64,000 nucleotides of DNA from Rhodoferax fermentans (GTDB taxonomy: Bacteria > Pseudomonadota > Gammaproteobacteria > Burkholderiales > Burkholderiaceae_C), in contig NZ_MTJN01000002.1 of assembly GCF_002017865.1 (NCBI RefSeq), forward strand, positions 2,294,001 to 2,358,000, given 5' to 3'. The notes beneath the pieces were generated by a model. It was given only the letters and a program-made list of their open reading frames with translations, was not told the DNA's origin and searched no databases. Shown here piece after piece: positions 26,721-35,475 of the stretch (within the stretch, counting starts at the first letter, position 1; each line of letters opens with the position of its first letter). The position numbers and the translations under genes are program-made.

Positions 26721-27601
26721 GCACACGCACATTGCGCCGCGCGGATGCCGGCACCACCGAGCCCACCTGGGTGCGCTGGTCACTGATCACACTGGCCCTG
26801 GCTTTTGTCTTTTTGTTTTTGCTGTTGCCACTGGCGGCGGTGTTCACCGAAGCCTTGCGCAAAGGCCTGCCCGCCGCGCTGGAAGCGCTGCGCGAACCCG
26901 ACGCCTGGAGCGCGATCCGCCTGACCCTGCTCACTGCCGCCGTGGCGGTGCCGCTGAACCTGGTGTTTGGTGTGGCGGCGGCCTGGGCCGTGGCCAAGTA
27001 CGAGTTCAAGGGCAAGGCGTTTTTGACCACGCTGATAGACCTGCCGTTCTCGGTCTCACCGGTGGTGGCGGGTTTGATCTATGTGCTGATGTTTGGTGCG
27101 CAGGGCTGGATTGGGCCCTGGCTGGCCGAGCACGACATCAAAATTGTGTTTGCCGTACCCGGCATCATTCTGGCCACGGTGTTTGTCACCTTCCCGTTCA
27201 TCGCGCGTGAGCTGATTCCGCTGATGCAGGCGCAGGGCACCGACGAGGAACAAGCGGCCATTGTTCTGGGCGCCACCGGTTGGCAAACCTTTTGGCACGT
27301 GACCCTGCCCAACATCAAGTGGGGCTTGGTCTACGGTGTGATCTTGTGTAACGCTCGCGCCATGGGTGAGTTTGGCGCGGTGTCGGTGGTCTCAGGCCAC
27401 ATTCGCGGCCAGACCAACACGCTGCCTTTGCATGTGGAGATTTTGTACAACGAATACCAGTCTGTGGCTGCTTTTGCGGTAGCGTCCTTGTTGGCATTGC
27501 TTGCGCTGCTCACTTTGTTGATCAAGTCGGTGGTTGAGTGGCAGTTTGAACGCGACCAGAAGGCCGCTGCTGACCTGCCGCCTGAGCGGCCCAGCACATG
27601 A
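26717..27601 (+). CDS. cysW: Sulfate ABC transporter permease CysW
   Basis: Second permease of the sulfate importer (294 aa). Motifs: [53 protein letters not shown]-like loop [21 protein letters not shown] and [19 protein letters not shown]. It pairs with CysT in the membrane and both dock on CysA. It starts within the cysT stop codon. A 141-base gap then separates it from cysA. Confidence 0.93.
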   Translation: MSTRTLRRADAGTTEPTWVRWSLITLALAFVFLFLLLPLAAVFTEALRKGLPAALEALREPDAWSAIRLTLLTAAVAVPLNLVFGVAAAWAVAKYEFKGKAFLTTLIDLPFSVSPVVAGLIYVLMFGAQGWIGPWLAEHDIKIVFAVPGIILATVFVTFPFIARELIPLMQAQGTDEEQAAIVLGATGWQTFWHVTLPNIKWGLVYGVILCNARAMGEFGAVSVVSGHIRGQTNTLPLHVEILYNEYQSVAAFAVASLLALLALLTLLIKSVVEWQFERDQKAAADLPPERPST

Positions 27602-27742
27602 TGCACACCCCAGGCTTCGCGCACTTCGTGTCGCCAGACCACCCCCTTGCAGGGCAACACCTGTGGCCCGGCAGAGCCGACTCCATGGTGTTTCTGGCCT
27701 GACAGCAGCTCACACCCACATTGCTTTTTCTAGAGAGTTTCT
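27602..27742. other. Gap between cysW and cysA, repeat-like
   Basis: Contains CTTCGCGCACTTCGTGTCGC, CCCCCTTGCAGGGCAACACC and a run with CCATGGTGTTTC. From memory this resembles a dispersed intergenic repeat of Comamonadaceae, but only one copy occurs in this window, so its repeat nature is unproven. CTAGAGAGTTTCT just before cysA gives a weak ribosome site. Confidence 0.35.
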
Positions 27743-28861
27743 ATGAGCATCGACATCCGCAACGTCAGCAAAGACTTTGGCAACTTTCACGCCCTGCGTG
27801 ATGTGTCCCTTGAGATCAACTCGGGCGAACTGGTCGCCCTGCTGGGGCCATCCGGTTGCGGCAAGACCACTTTGTTGCGCATCATCGCCGGGCTGGAAAC
27901 AGCGGACCGGGGCCACATCCTGTTCAACGGCGCTGACACCACCGACAAACATGTGCGCGAGCGCAATGTCGGGTTTGTGTTCCAGCATTACGCGTTATTT
28001 CGCCACATGAGTGTGTTTGACAACGTGGCTTTTGGCCTGCGCATGAAGCCCAAGGCGATCCGCCCCTCAGAGGCGGTGATCAAGGACAAGGTGCACGAAC
28101 TGCTGGGCCTGGTGCAGCTTGACTGGCTGGCTGACCGTTACCCGTCCCAGCTGTCGGGTGGGCAACGCCAGCGGATTGCCCTGGCGCGTGCGCTGGCCGT
28201 GGAGCCGCAGGTGCTGCTGCTCGACGAGCCCTTTGGCGCGCTCGATGCCAAGGTGCGCAAGGAATTGCGCCGCTGGTTGCGCCGCTTGCATGACGATTTA
28301 CATGTGACCAGCATTTTTGTCACCCACGACCAGGAAGAAGCGCTGGAGGTGGCAGACCGGGTGGTTTTGATGAACAGCGGCCAGGTCGAGCAGATCGGCT
28401 CGCCACAAGAGGTCTGGGACCACCCGGCCAGCCCGTTTGTGTATGGCTTTTTGGGCGATGTGAACCTGTTCCATGGCCGTGCCCATGAGGGGGAGATGCT
28501 GATTGGTGAAGACCAGCAGGGTCTGCGCCTCGTCACCCCCGAACACAGCACGGTGCAAGACAGCAAGGCCTTTGCCTATGTGCGTCCGCACGATCTGGAA
28601 GTGCAGCGGTATGTGGCCAGCGCCAATGCGGCACAACCAGTCAGTGGCATCGTCGCCAAATTGACCCGCGCCATGGTGGTTGGGCCCACAGCCCGACTGG
28701 AGCTGGTGCCTGCTGATGCCACCGCTGCCGGCAGTGGCGACATCATCGAAGCCCATATCCCGGCCCAGCTCTACCGCGACCAGGGCTTTCAGGAAGGTGA
28801 CACGGTGTTGTTGACACCGCGCCGGGCACGGGTGTTTGTGGCCGAGGGTGAGGGGATTTAA
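27743..28861 (+). CDS. cysA: Sulfate/thiosulfate ABC transporter ATP-binding protein
   Basis: ATPase of the CysTWA-Sbp importer (372 aa). Walker [11 protein letters not shown]-loop [21 protein letters not shown], signature [15 protein letters not shown], Walker [12 protein letters not shown] and switch His in [14 protein letters not shown]. The C-terminal about 130 residues form the TOBE-like regulatory domain ([10 protein letters not shown]). Its last four bases overlap the convergent thioredoxin-like gene. Expression under CysB control is expected from the family, but no site was identified. Confidence 0.93.
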   Translation: MSIDIRNVSKDFGNFHALRDVSLEINSGELVALLGPSGCGKTTLLRIIAGLETADRGHILFNGADTTDKHVRERNVGFVFQHYALFRHMSVFDNVAFGLRMKPKAIRPSEAVIKDKVHELLGLVQLDWLADRYPSQLSGGQRQRIALARALAVEPQVLLLDEPFGALDAKVRKELRRWLRRLHDDLHVTSIFVTHDQEEALEVADRVVLMNSGQVEQIGSPQEVWDHPASPFVYGFLGDVNLFHGRAHEGEMLIGEDQQGLRLVTPEHSTVQDSKAFAYVRPHDLEVQRYVASANAAQPVSGIVAKLTRAMVVGPTARLELVPADATAAGSGDIIEAHIPAQLYRDQGFQEGDTVLLTPRRARVFVAEGEGI

Positions 28862-29232
28862 GGACGCCAGGCCTCGACCCGCGCCACCAGGGCAGCCACA
28901 GCCGGGTCGGCCAGTGGGGCGGCAGCCGGGTCTGCCAATGCCGCGCGTACCAGCCGCTCCAGGGTGTGAGCTTGTGGCGTGATCGTGCCAAAAAAGTGGG
29001 GCGCAGCACCCCGGCTCAGCAGCAGGGTGGGGAAGTTCTCCACATCCAATGGGTCCAGCACCTCGGACTCGTCTTCGATGTCGAGCCAGAGAAATTGGGT
29101 GTGCGGGTGATCCGCCTGCACATTGGCCTGCACCTGGGCGAACGTGCTGCGGTATTGTTCACAGACGTTGCACCAGGCGGCACACAGGCAAACCACCAGC
29201 AGCGCATCGGGGTAAGGGGAAGTTGTTGACAT
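28858..29232 (-). CDS. Thioredoxin-like protein
   Basis: A 124-aa thioredoxin-fold protein without signal peptide. The redox motif is WCNVC in [12 protein letters not shown], with the buried acid region FLWLDIEDE and the cis-Pro in [11 protein letters not shown]. It is shorter than classical thioredoxin at the C-terminus and ends in an Ala/Pro-rich tail. It might assist reductive sulfate assimilation beside cysA, but the genes converge, so co-regulation is not implied. Confidence 0.75.
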   Translation of the reverse strand: MSTTSPYPDALLVVCLCAAWCNVCEQYRSTFAQVQANVQADHPHTQFLWLDIEDESEVLDPLDVENFPTLLLSRGAAPHFFGTITPQAHTLERLVRAALADPAAAPLADPAVAALVARVEAWRP

Positions 29233-29256
29233 CAGTTCAGAATGGTCCAGATCACA

Positions 29257-31671
29257 TCAGGGCTGGGGTGCTGCCAAGAGTGCCGTGACCCGGGTGGCGA
29301 CCGCGTCAAACTCTTCAGCTGGCACGGGCCGTGAAAAATAATAACCCTGTGCATAGTGGCAGCCCATGCGTTGCAGCGCCGTCAAATGGCTTTGTAACTC
29401 CACCCCTTCGGCGACTATATCCAGGCCCAGGCTGCGGCCCATGGCGATGATGGCGCCCACCAGAGTGTGTTCGTTGCTGCCGTCTTGCATGTCACGCACA
29501 AAGGACTTGTCGACCTTCAAGGTGTCCACCGGAAACAGTTTGAGGTAAGACAGTGAGGAGTAACCGGTGCCAAAGTCATCCAGGTAGACCTTGAACCCCA
29601 GTTCATGCACCGCATTGAGCCAGCCTAGCGACTTCTCGATGTCATGCAGCATCACGCCTTCGGTGATCTCCAGCGCCAGTTTCGAGGGTGAAATGCTGTA
29701 GCGCCGCGCCATCTCCTGCAGTTTGGCCGGTGGTAACCCGTCCGGGATCTGCCTGCCGGAGACATTGAGCGACAAGCTGTAGTCCAAGCCCTGGTTTTGC
29801 CAGCTGACCAGTTGCTGACAGGCCACGTCCAGCATCATCAGACCCATCTCGACCACCAAGCCGGTTTTTTCGGCCAGCGGGATGAAGCTGTCGGGCATGA
29901 CCAGGCCACGGGTCGGGTGGCGCCAGCGGATCAGGGCCTCGGCACCACACAGGCGTTGGGTCACCAGATCAATGACCGGCTGGTAAAACAACACGAACTC
30001 ATGGTTGCGGATGGCACTGCGCAGGTCACGTTCCATGTGCCGGCGTTGTTCTGCGGCTTCGGTCAGCAGCGGGTTGAAGAACACATGGCTGTCGCCGCCC
30101 GCCGATTTGGCGCTGTCCATGGCCAGCTCCGCCTGGCGCAGCAGCGATGGCACATCAAAGCCGTCACTCGGGAACAAGGCCACGCCAATGCTGGCATGCA
30201 GGCTGATCGGAGAACCATCCACAAAATAGGGCTGGCGGATCGCCTGCACGATGCGGCTGACAATGCGGTCAACGGCTTCACCCTGGGTGATGTGGTTCAA
30301 GATGATGCCGAAGTTGTCCGCACTCAGACGGGCCAGGGTGTCGTCACTGTTGACACAGGCCGACAGTCGGCGGGTGGTGGCCTGCAGGATCGCATCACCA
30401 GCGGGTAGCCCCATGCCTTCGTTGATGCGCCGGAACTCATCCAGGTTCACCAGCAAGAGCGCAAAACCACCTTGTTTGGACGCCGCATAGTCCTGCACAT
30501 AGGCGTGCAGCCGGTCTTGCAAACCCTGGCGGTTGGCCAGGCCGGTGAGCAGGTCGGTGATGGCCAGTTGCCTGGCCGAGGCTTCCGACTCCTTGAGGTG
30601 GCTGACGTCGTGCATCACACCTTGCAGCAGCTTGTCACCCACGCAGCGCAGCACCATGTTGATCCAGCTGCGCCCACTGCCAGGCATCTGCACCTGCAGG
30701 TCCTGGGTCACCGCGGTGTTCTGCCGTAACGCGCTTTGCAGCAGCCCGTCCATCTGGCCCGGGCTCTGCCAGGGCAGCTGTTTGATGTTGAGTGCGGGCA
30801 ACATCCCGTGTGAAGACTGCTGGCTGATGCCAAACAGCCCCGCAAAAGCCGGATTCCAGGATGACAAGTCCCCGTGATCGTCCATCAGGAACAGGCCCGA
30901 CTCGGCGTTGTCAAAAATGGTGTGGAACTTCTTCTCGTCGATTTCACCCTGCAAACGCAGTTCACGTTCGGTCGCCAGGGCGCCGGTCAGGCGGTCCGAC
31001 AAGGCGTTGATGTCCACCACCAGCTGGCCGATTTCGGTGTTGCCATGCCTGGCCGGTATGGCGAGGCGCTCACCTGCCGTGGGGTCCATCCGGTGCAGGC
31101 GGTCCGACATGGCCTGTATCGGGCGCACGATGAACAACAGCATCATCAGCACCACCGCAAAGGTCACCATGCCCAGCTGCCAGCTGAGCTGAATCGCCGC
31201 AAGCCAAACCTCTTCACTGATACGGGCGTTGATCACCTTGGGATCGGGGGTGAGCACAATCCGGCCGACCAGTTTCTGCTTGTCAAAGGGGGAGTAGATC
31301 AGGCGCTTGAGTGAGGGGCCGCTGGTGGCGCCGGTGGACGGCCCACGGCGTTTGTCTGCCAGCAATTCTTCTTCGGTCGAGATGCTGACCGCCAGCACAT
31401 CGGAGTTGTTCAACAGCCCCTGCGCCAGCTCGTAGGCCAGCGTCTGGTCTTTGACGAAACACGCCACCGCCAGGGTGCTCTCCATGGTGTCAAGCAGCTC
31501 GGCCAGACGTGTCTGTGACGCCAGATGGGCACGTTGGCTGGTGGCATGGGCGGTGTAGGCCACGGCAATCAAACCGGCCAGCAGGGATGTGGCGATCACC
31601 GCCAAGGTCGAGCGCACCAACAATCCGCGCAGGCGCCAAGCCGCCGTCAGTGCGCGTGGGGGCTGCCTCAT
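29257..31671 (-). CDS. Membrane GGDEF/EAL protein (probable c-di-GMP phosphodiesterase)
   Basis: An 804-aa sensor. Transmembrane helices near residues 15-38 and 160-183 flank a periplasmic region; then HAMP, a PAS domain (about 255-370), a GGDEF domain (about 380-540) and an EAL domain to the end. The GGDEF site is degenerate (RLSADNFGII in place of RxGGDEF), so cyclase activity is unlikely. The EAL site is intact: GAEALIRWRHP, ALEITEG and DDFGTGYSSLSYL. It is the last gene of a three-gene operon and its start overlaps the stop of the PstS-like gene (ATGA), which suggests that the periplasmic protein feeds signal to it. Confidence 0.88.
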   Translation of the reverse strand: MRQPPRALTAAWRLRGLLVRSTLAVIATSLLAGLIAVAYTAHATSQRAHLASQTRLAELLDTMESTLAVACFVKDQTLAYELAQGLLNNSDVLAVSISTEEELLADKRRGPSTGATSGPSLKRLIYSPFDKQKLVGRIVLTPDPKVINARISEEVWLAAIQLSWQLGMVTFAVVLMMLLFIVRPIQAMSDRLHRMDPTAGERLAIPARHGNTEIGQLVVDINALSDRLTGALATERELRLQGEIDEKKFHTIFDNAESGLFLMDDHGDLSSWNPAFAGLFGISQQSSHGMLPALNIKQLPWQSPGQMDGLLQSALRQNTAVTQDLQVQMPGSGRSWINMVLRCVGDKLLQGVMHDVSHLKESEASARQLAITDLLTGLANRQGLQDRLHAYVQDYAASKQGGFALLLVNLDEFRRINEGMGLPAGDAILQATTRRLSACVNSDDTLARLSADNFGIILNHITQGEAVDRIVSRIVQAIRQPYFVDGSPISLHASIGVALFPSDGFDVPSLLRQAELAMDSAKSAGGDSHVFFNPLLTEAAEQRRHMERDLRSAIRNHEFVLFYQPVIDLVTQRLCGAEALIRWRHPTRGLVMPDSFIPLAEKTGLVVEMGLMMLDVACQQLVSWQNQGLDYSLSLNVSGRQIPDGLPPAKLQEMARRYSISPSKLALEITEGVMLHDIEKSLGWLNAVHELGFKVYLDDFGTGYSSLSYLKLFPVDTLKVDKSFVRDMQDGSNEHTLVGAIIAMGRSLGLDIVAEGVELQSHLTALQRMGCHYAQGYYFSRPVPAEEFDAVATRVTALLAAPQP

Positions 31672-32093
31672 CGAGGGAATTCCATCACGATGCGAAAACG
31701 CCGGTCGACCTGGCTGCGATCAATGTAGGCAATGCCGCCCGGCTGATCCGCCAACAAGAGCATCACCTCATTGGCGTTGGCTGCCTGCAGCGGAGGTGAG
31801 GTTTTGCCGGAGAACAGCAGGCGAGCCCAGTAGGCACTGATCTCATTGGGTTCTTTGTTGACCAGCTTGCGGTAAAACTCGGTACGCAGGGCCGTGTTCT
31901 CAGGCTGGTCAATGGGCACGGCTGTGCCACCTGTGGGCAGTCTGCGGTAACGCCCCAGGAAAATATTGACAACATCGTCCTGGCCAAGCCGGGTGATGGT
32001 GCTGGCGGTACTCACCACCACCACCGGTTCGGCGCAGCCAACTGCGCCTAGCCCCAACAGCGCCACGAACAAGCTTGCTTGCCAGATTTTCAT
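31668..32093 (-). CDS. PstS-like small periplasmic binding protein
   Basis: A 141-aa secreted protein of the phosphate-binding-protein-like family, about half the size of PstS. Signal sequence ASLFVALLGLGAVG ends before Cys-Ala; the GC context could be a weak lipobox. Motifs include LGQDDVVNIFLGRYRRLPTG, NEISAYWARLLFSGK and PGGIAYIDRSQVD. It lies between an outer-membrane protein gene and a membrane EAL protein gene with overlapping codons, so a role as a ligand sensor for the latter is plausible. The ligand is unknown. Confidence 0.75.
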   Translation of the reverse strand: MKIWQASLFVALLGLGAVGCAEPVVVVSTASTITRLGQDDVVNIFLGRYRRLPTGGTAVPIDQPENTALRTEFYRKLVNKEPNEISAYWARLLFSGKTSPPLQAANANEVMLLLADQPGGIAYIDRSQVDRRFRIVMEFPR

Positions 32094-32099
32094 GGTCGG

Positions 32100-33371
32100 T
32101 CAGAACACAAAATCCAGCGTCAAGCTGAAGACGGTCATGCGGCCATCCCAGTCGGACTCAACATTTTTGAACGGGAAACTGGATGTTGGTTTGCCATGCA
32201 CCCAGTCCACCTGGGCCTTGAGGGCCAGATTTTTTTGCACGTCCCAGCGACCACCCACGGTGTAGGTGTTCTGGTTGGTGACACTTTTCGCTACCAGCAA
32301 GGAGGTCAGCGAATTGACGCCTGGCACTGCGCTGGAGGGCAGTTTTTCCAGATCGGAGAAACTGCGTGACACGCCCAGGTAGGGTGTCACCGAACCCAAG
32401 CGGTAGGCTGCCAATGCATAAGCGGCTTTGGTGTCGGCATAGGCTGCACCGTCGTGCTTGATCTGATTCAACATCAGTTGCACGTTCAGGGGGCCCTGGT
32501 CATACACCAGCCCAAGCGAGTTGAAGGTCGTCCGGCTATCTGCCATGGCCATTTGCGGCACCAAGGACAGATAGGAGACACCCTGCAGGGGATTGCCAAT
32601 GGACCGCAACAAGGCGTCGACCGGCATTTCATGGTTGAAGCGCACCTGGACATGGCTCAAGCGAACCTGCCAGGGGCCAACGCTGTAATCCAGGTTTCCC
32701 CCCATCAAGGTGGAACCATGCAGGTCCCACAGGATGCTGGGTGCATAAGGCGTTTTTTCAGGCGACTGACCCCAGAAAACTTTGCCCATGAGCAAGCCCG
32801 ACGCCACCGGCAGGGTGGCACTCATGTCCACACCATCGATGTAGGAGAACACCAGCGAACCGTAAAAATCGGGCGTTGGTCGCACACTGATATTGGAGTA
32901 ACCCACCAACCGGGAGTCGCCCAGCATGTAGAACTCGGTGCCCAGGCGTCCCGCACGCAGGGAAAGATCGGAGGAAAAATCGTGCCGCAAAAACGCCCAG
33001 GTCAGTTCTGGCCGGTAACTGGAGTCGGCGTGGTAGCGGGTCACCGCCTGCACCACAGCTTCGGTACTGGGGCTGAGCTGGACATTGGCCTGCAGGCCCA
33101 GAAGGCTGTCGACCTTGCTGGTCCAGCGTGTGCCAGCGCCATTGGGTTGCGACAGATCTCGCACAAACTGGGCGCTGTCGGTGTCCGCGCGGGTGGCACC
33201 AAGGGTGCCAAAACCATGCAGGCTGATGCTGGGCCAATCAGGCGCAGCCAGCCCATCCTGCGCCCAGACCCCGCCCGGACAGCTCAGACTCAGAAAGACC
33301 GATGCGCTGACGCCAAGCCGTTGCCAAAGTGGCCAAGGCTTGTTTGCGCGATAAGGATGAGCGATGTGCAT
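32100..33371 (-). CDS. Outer-membrane beta-barrel protein, porin-like
   Basis: About 423 aa from the ATG at 33371. Signal peptide LGVSASVFLSLSCPGGVWAQ with cleavage after WAQ; the mature part has alternating beta-strand patterns and ends LTLDFVF with the terminal Phe needed for outer-membrane assembly. ISLHGFGTLGATR and LRAGRLGTEFYMLGDSRLVGYSN resemble porins of the alginate/phosphate-selective type. The frame extends upstream to 33455 without a better start. It is first in an operon with a PstS-like protein (6 bases downstream) and a GGDEF/EAL sensor. Substrate unknown. Confidence 0.75.
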   Translation of the reverse strand: MHIAHPYRANKPWPLWQRLGVSASVFLSLSCPGGVWAQDGLAAPDWPSISLHGFGTLGATRADTDSAQFVRDLSQPNGAGTRWTSKVDSLLGLQANVQLSPSTEAVVQAVTRYHADSSYRPELTWAFLRHDFSSDLSLRAGRLGTEFYMLGDSRLVGYSNISVRPTPDFYGSLVFSYIDGVDMSATLPVASGLLMGKVFWGQSPEKTPYAPSILWDLHGSTLMGGNLDYSVGPWQVRLSHVQVRFNHEMPVDALLRSIGNPLQGVSYLSLVPQMAMADSRTTFNSLGLVYDQGPLNVQLMLNQIKHDGAAYADTKAAYALAAYRLGSVTPYLGVSRSFSDLEKLPSSAVPGVNSLTSLLVAKSVTNQNTYTVGGRWDVQKNLALKAQVDWVHGKPTSSFPFKNVESDWDGRMTVFSLTLDFVF

Positions 33372-33568
33372 GCTGATAGACCAACCCCGATGCCGACACC
33401 CCTCTACAACAAGGGCAGTGATGGCAAAAAGAGTGTACCAAAATTGAACAAGCATCGGGCCAAGAATTGACCCAGTTGCACACCCTTAATCGGGTCTACT
33501 CAACACGCATCTGCACCAGAAAACCCCAATCGGGCCGGGTGCCTCGGGCACCCGTGGTGCGAAAGACC

Positions 33569-34678
33569 TCAGTCGCCGAAAGCAATGCCGAGGTCACGCC
33601 CGGTTTGCAGGGAGTCACAGTCCATCGGCACGTTGCGGATGTGGCCCGCGACTTCTTCCAGCGTCACATAGTCCACACCGTTGACACCGAGGGACACCAT
33701 CACGCCGGTTTGGCCTGCATCCAGCGCGCGCACAGCAGCGGCACCAAAACGCAGGGCCGCCAACCGGTCAAACGCGGTGGGGCTGCCGCCACGCAACAGG
33801 TGACCCAACACCACCACGCGGGTGTCCTTGCCGGTGCTCCTGCCCAAGGCTTCGGCCACACTCTCGCCAACGCCGCCCAGACGCTCAGCGCGACCTGTCT
33901 CAGCCGGCGCCAGCAGTTCGCGTTTGCCGTCCTTGGCCAGGGCACCCTCGGCCACCACCACGATGGAGTACAGGTGACCTTCGGCCTCGCGTTTCAGGAG
34001 CTTGGCCGTGACCTGGTCCAGGTCAAACGGGATCTCCGGGATCAGGATGGCGTGGGCGTTGCCAGCAATGCCAGCGTGCAGGGCAATCCAGCCGGCGTAA
34101 CGGCCCATCACCTCGACCACCATCACACGCTGGTGGCTCTCGGCGGTGCTGTGCAGTCGGTCGATACATTCCGTGGCAAAACCCACGGCGGTATCAAAAC
34201 CGAAGGTGGTGTATGTTTTGTCCAGGTCGTTGTCAATGGTCTTGGGCACACCCACCACCCGCAGGCCCTTGCGGTGCAGCGCATCGGCAATGGTCAGGGA
34301 GCCATCCCCACCGATGGACACCAGCGCGTCGATCTCGTGTGTGGCGAAATAGGTCAGCAACTCGTCCGAGCGATCAATCTCGCGCGTTGTGCCGTCGGGC
34401 ATGTTGACCGGGAAATGCAGTGGGTTGCCCTTGTTGGTGGTGCCCAGAATGGTGCCGCCCAGGTGACCGATACCCCGCACCTTGTCACGGGTCAGGCGGT
34501 AGACACCGCCTTCGGGGTAACGCTCGGGGAACATGATGCCGTTGAACCCGTCGCGAATGCCATAACACTGCCAGCCCAGGTTGTCGGCGGCGATCACCAC
34601 CGATTGAATCACGGCGTTCAGGCCGGGGGCGTCACCGCCGCCTGTGCAGACGGCAATACGTTTGATAGGTTTAGTCAT
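33569..34678 (-). CDS. pfkA: 6-phosphofructokinase
   Basis: Glycolytic phosphorylation of fructose 6-phosphate (369 aa, longer than the 320 of E. coli PfkA). Motifs: CTGGGDAPGLNAVI, SIGGDGSLTIA, VGVPKTIDNDLDKT and MGRYAGWIAL. The donor-site pattern is mixed: Gly after GGD (as in ATP enzymes) with Lys in PKTIDND (as in PPi enzymes), the combination seen in group III ATP enzymes. Donor is thus probably ATP. Stands alone between the porin operon and dctR; many Comamonadaceae lack a classical Pfk, so presence with the fru genes hints at sugar use. Confidence 0.9.
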   Translation of the reverse strand: MTKPIKRIAVCTGGGDAPGLNAVIQSVVIAADNLGWQCYGIRDGFNGIMFPERYPEGGVYRLTRDKVRGIGHLGGTILGTTNKGNPLHFPVNMPDGTTREIDRSDELLTYFATHEIDALVSIGGDGSLTIADALHRKGLRVVGVPKTIDNDLDKTYTTFGFDTAVGFATECIDRLHSTAESHQRVMVVEVMGRYAGWIALHAGIAGNAHAILIPEIPFDLDQVTAKLLKREAEGHLYSIVVVAEGALAKDGKRELLAPAETGRAERLGGVGESVAEALGRSTGKDTRVVVLGHLLRGGSPTAFDRLAALRFGAAAVRALDAGQTGVMVSLGVNGVDYVTLEEVAGHIRNVPMDCDSLQTGRDLGIAFGD

Positions 34679-34794
34679 GCGAAGGGTCCTCAGTTAAATT
34701 TGATCTTTGGTCCAGTGTCTGAATTGTGCCGTAAGCACTCGGCCATTTGTACCCCGCCAGTTACATTCGTAAAACAACTTGATGTCAATAAAAA

Positions 34795-34830
34795 TAGCTA
34801 TTCGCCCTTTATTGATAAGGGCTAGAGGGC
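34795..34830 (+). repeat. Intergenic AGCCCTT-type repeat, copy 4
   Basis: TAGCTATTCGCCCTTTATTG then ATAAGGGCTAGAGGGC. It lies between dctR and pfkA, just after the 3' end of dctR. Confidence 0.78.
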
Positions 34831-34845
34831 ATTTTTCCACTTTAT

Positions 34846-35475
34846 TCACTGGGAACCCATAGGCTGCAGGCGGCCCAGCTTGTGGGCCAGTTCAATGGCT
34901 GAGCTGACCCCCATCTTTTCGAAAATGTTGGCGCGGTGAAACTCCACCGTGCGCGCGGTGATGCCCAGGTGCTCGGCAATGGTCTTGTTGTAGTGGCCGC
35001 GAATCAGCTCGTCGAGCACCTCGCGTTCGCGTGGGCTCAAGACCGCCAGCGCCTGGCGCAGGCGTTTGGCTTCGGCATCATCGTCCTGCACCGCGCTGGC
35101 GGCCACCAGCGCCTGCGCCACCCGGTCCACCAGTTCGTTGTCCTGGAAGGGTTTTTCCAGAAAGTCCCAGGCGCCGTTCTTGACCGCCGCCACCGCCATG
35201 CTGACATCGCCATGGCCGGTCAGAAACAGCACCGGCCAGGGACAACGCAGCAGTTTGAGCTGCTCAAAAGTGGCCAGGCCCGACAAGGGCGCCATGCGCA
35301 GGTCCATCAAGACCACCGAGGCCTCCCAGGCACCGGTTCGCTGACGCAACGCGTCGAGAAAAGGCGCCCCACCGTCCCAGGTGGTGGGTGTGTAATCACG
35401 CGAGTCAAACAGCCAGGCCAGGCCGTCGCGGACGTCGGGGTCGTCATCAACAATGTGCAATCCAGGTCGTTTCAT
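34846..35475 (-). CDS. dctR: Response regulator DctR (FixJ/LuxR type)
   Basis: A 209-aa two-component regulator. Receiver domain with acidic pocket HIVDDDPDVRDGLAW, phospho-acceptor Asp58 in VLMDLRM and Lys in FLEKPF; then a LuxR-type helix-turn-helix (LSPREREVLDELIRGHYNKTIAEHLGI is split by the usual turn, RTVEFHRANIFEKMGV). The start overlaps the dctS stop (ATGA). Paired with DctS and next to dctPQM it should activate C4-dicarboxylate TRAP uptake. Confidence 0.88.
   Translation of the reverse strand: MKRPGLHIVDDDPDVRDGLAWLFDSRDYTPTTWDGGAPFLDALRQRTGAWEASVVLMDLRMAPLSGLATFEQLKLLRCPWPVLFLTGHGDVSMAVAAVKNGAWDFLEKPFQDNELVDRVAQALVAASAVQDDDAEAKRLRQALAVLSPREREVLDELIRGHYNKTIAEHLGITARTVEFHRANIFEKMGVSSAIELAHKLGRLQPMGSQ

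Noticed and set aside
27602..27742. Small gene between cysW and cysA
   Set aside because: Short frames only, without a ribosome site; the stretch looks like an intergenic repeat.
33467..34825. 452-codon open frame on the plus strand
   Set aside because: It lies wholly antisense to pfkA with a His/Gln/Val-rich composition typical of the complement of GC-rich genes.
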